Source: Bacteroidales bacterium
Lineage (GTDB): Bacteria > Bacteroidota > Bacteroidia > Bacteroidales > JAFGXI01
Length of the DNA: 52,072 nucleotides
NCBI GenBank assembly: GCA_016936665.1
Contig: JAFGXI010000045.1
Location: 1-52,072 of the forward strand
Direction: 5' to 3'
In this document: in pieces, positions 51,941-52,072 of the stretch
Layout: the number at the start of each line of letters is the position of its first letter
How positions within the stretch are numbered: the first letter of the stretch is position 1
Position numbers and translations under genes: made by a program
The notes under the pieces: model-generated
The model's input: only the letters and a program-made list of their open reading frames with translations
Databases searched by the model: none
What the model was told of the DNA's origin: nothing

Positions 51941-52072
51941 ATGAACAAAAACGAAATTTTAAAGTATTATTCAAAAGTAGCATTCGACAATTTTTATGAG
52001 TATTATAATAGTTGCCAAAATGCGAATAGATACGAATTAAAAAGCACGCATAAGCAGCTTTATAAATGGCTC
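51941..52072 (+). CDS. hypothetical protein, N-terminal fragment (cut by window edge)
   Basis: ATG at 51941 opens a frame that runs to the last base, giving 44 residues that begin MNKNEILKYYSKVAFDNFYE and continue with YYNSCQNANRYELKSTHKQL. It is helical and charged with no membrane helix, resembling the start of a small regulatory or mobile-element protein. I cannot name the family. It begins 53 bases after the tRNA-like fragment. Confidence 0.5.
   Translation, partial: MNKNEILKYYSKVAFDNFYEYYNSCQNANRYELKSTHKQLYKWL

Overview
The window is AT-rich and reads as a Bacteroidota chromosome (class Bacteroidia in the broad sense; I cannot place the genus). The evidence is the gene families present (DUF4175, DUF2851, DUF6029, Omp28-type, DUF6150 and TlpA-type proteins, SpoIIE-type phosphatase with a large periplasmic sensor), lipoprotein signals typical of the phylum, and several TAnnTTTG boxes, the -7 element of Bacteroidota primary-sigma promoters, in front of host genes. 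2-Oxoglutarate dehydrogenase and a sulfide:quinone-reductase-like flavoprotein suggest respiratory metabolism.

Positions 1 to about 20,150 are the structural half of a Mu-like, contractile-tailed transposable prophage. Its early region (transposase, repressor) lies left of the window. The structural genes form two divergent blocks around a promoter region at 8385-8597. The minus-strand block (8384 down to 1) carries small terminase, large terminase, DUF1320, a portal-MuF-nuclease fusion, tail terminator, gpG-like protein, tape measure and a cut-off gene. The plus-strand block (8598-19952) carries protease/scaffold, major capsid, tail sheath, tail tube, a frameshifted tail chaperone pair, baseplate hub and spike, endolysin, holin, gp25/J/I-like baseplate genes and a right-end adenine methyltransferase broken by a one-base frameshift. 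Two late hairpins (after the capsid and after the tail tube) probably tune expression. The right edge has interlocked inverted repeats and 22-bp-spaced direct repeats that could be the phage end.

Positions 20,159-30,399 are four minus-strand host genes: odhB, odhA, recC and polA. Positions 30,593-39,800 are plus-strand host genes: a DUF6150 repeat protein, a small membrane protein with a one-base frameshift, a sensor-phosphatase (SpoIIE type), a giant DUF4175 coiled-coil protein, an RsbW-like ATPase, ybeY, an SQR-like flavoprotein and a 54-residue protein missed by length filters. Positions 39,784-46,733 are minus-strand: an ECF sigma factor, a potassium channel, DUF2851, then, past a candidate small RNA, the cluster tlpA-like / DUF6029 / Omp28-like. 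Positions 46,978-51,840 hold purQ, an S9 peptidase, tRNA-Pro(GGG), an OmpH/Skp-like protein and a family 2 glycosyltransferase. The last 230 bases hold a terminator, a 17-bp fragment resembling a tRNA 3' end, and the start of an unknown gene.

The most noteworthy items are the A_AAA_AAC -1 frameshift site in the tail chaperone gene, the toxin-like nuclease domain at the end of the portal-MuF protein, the pseudoknot-capable repeats at the prophage right end, and a structured RNA candidate at 42,866-43,020. All domain names come from recognition by reading; no database search was run.
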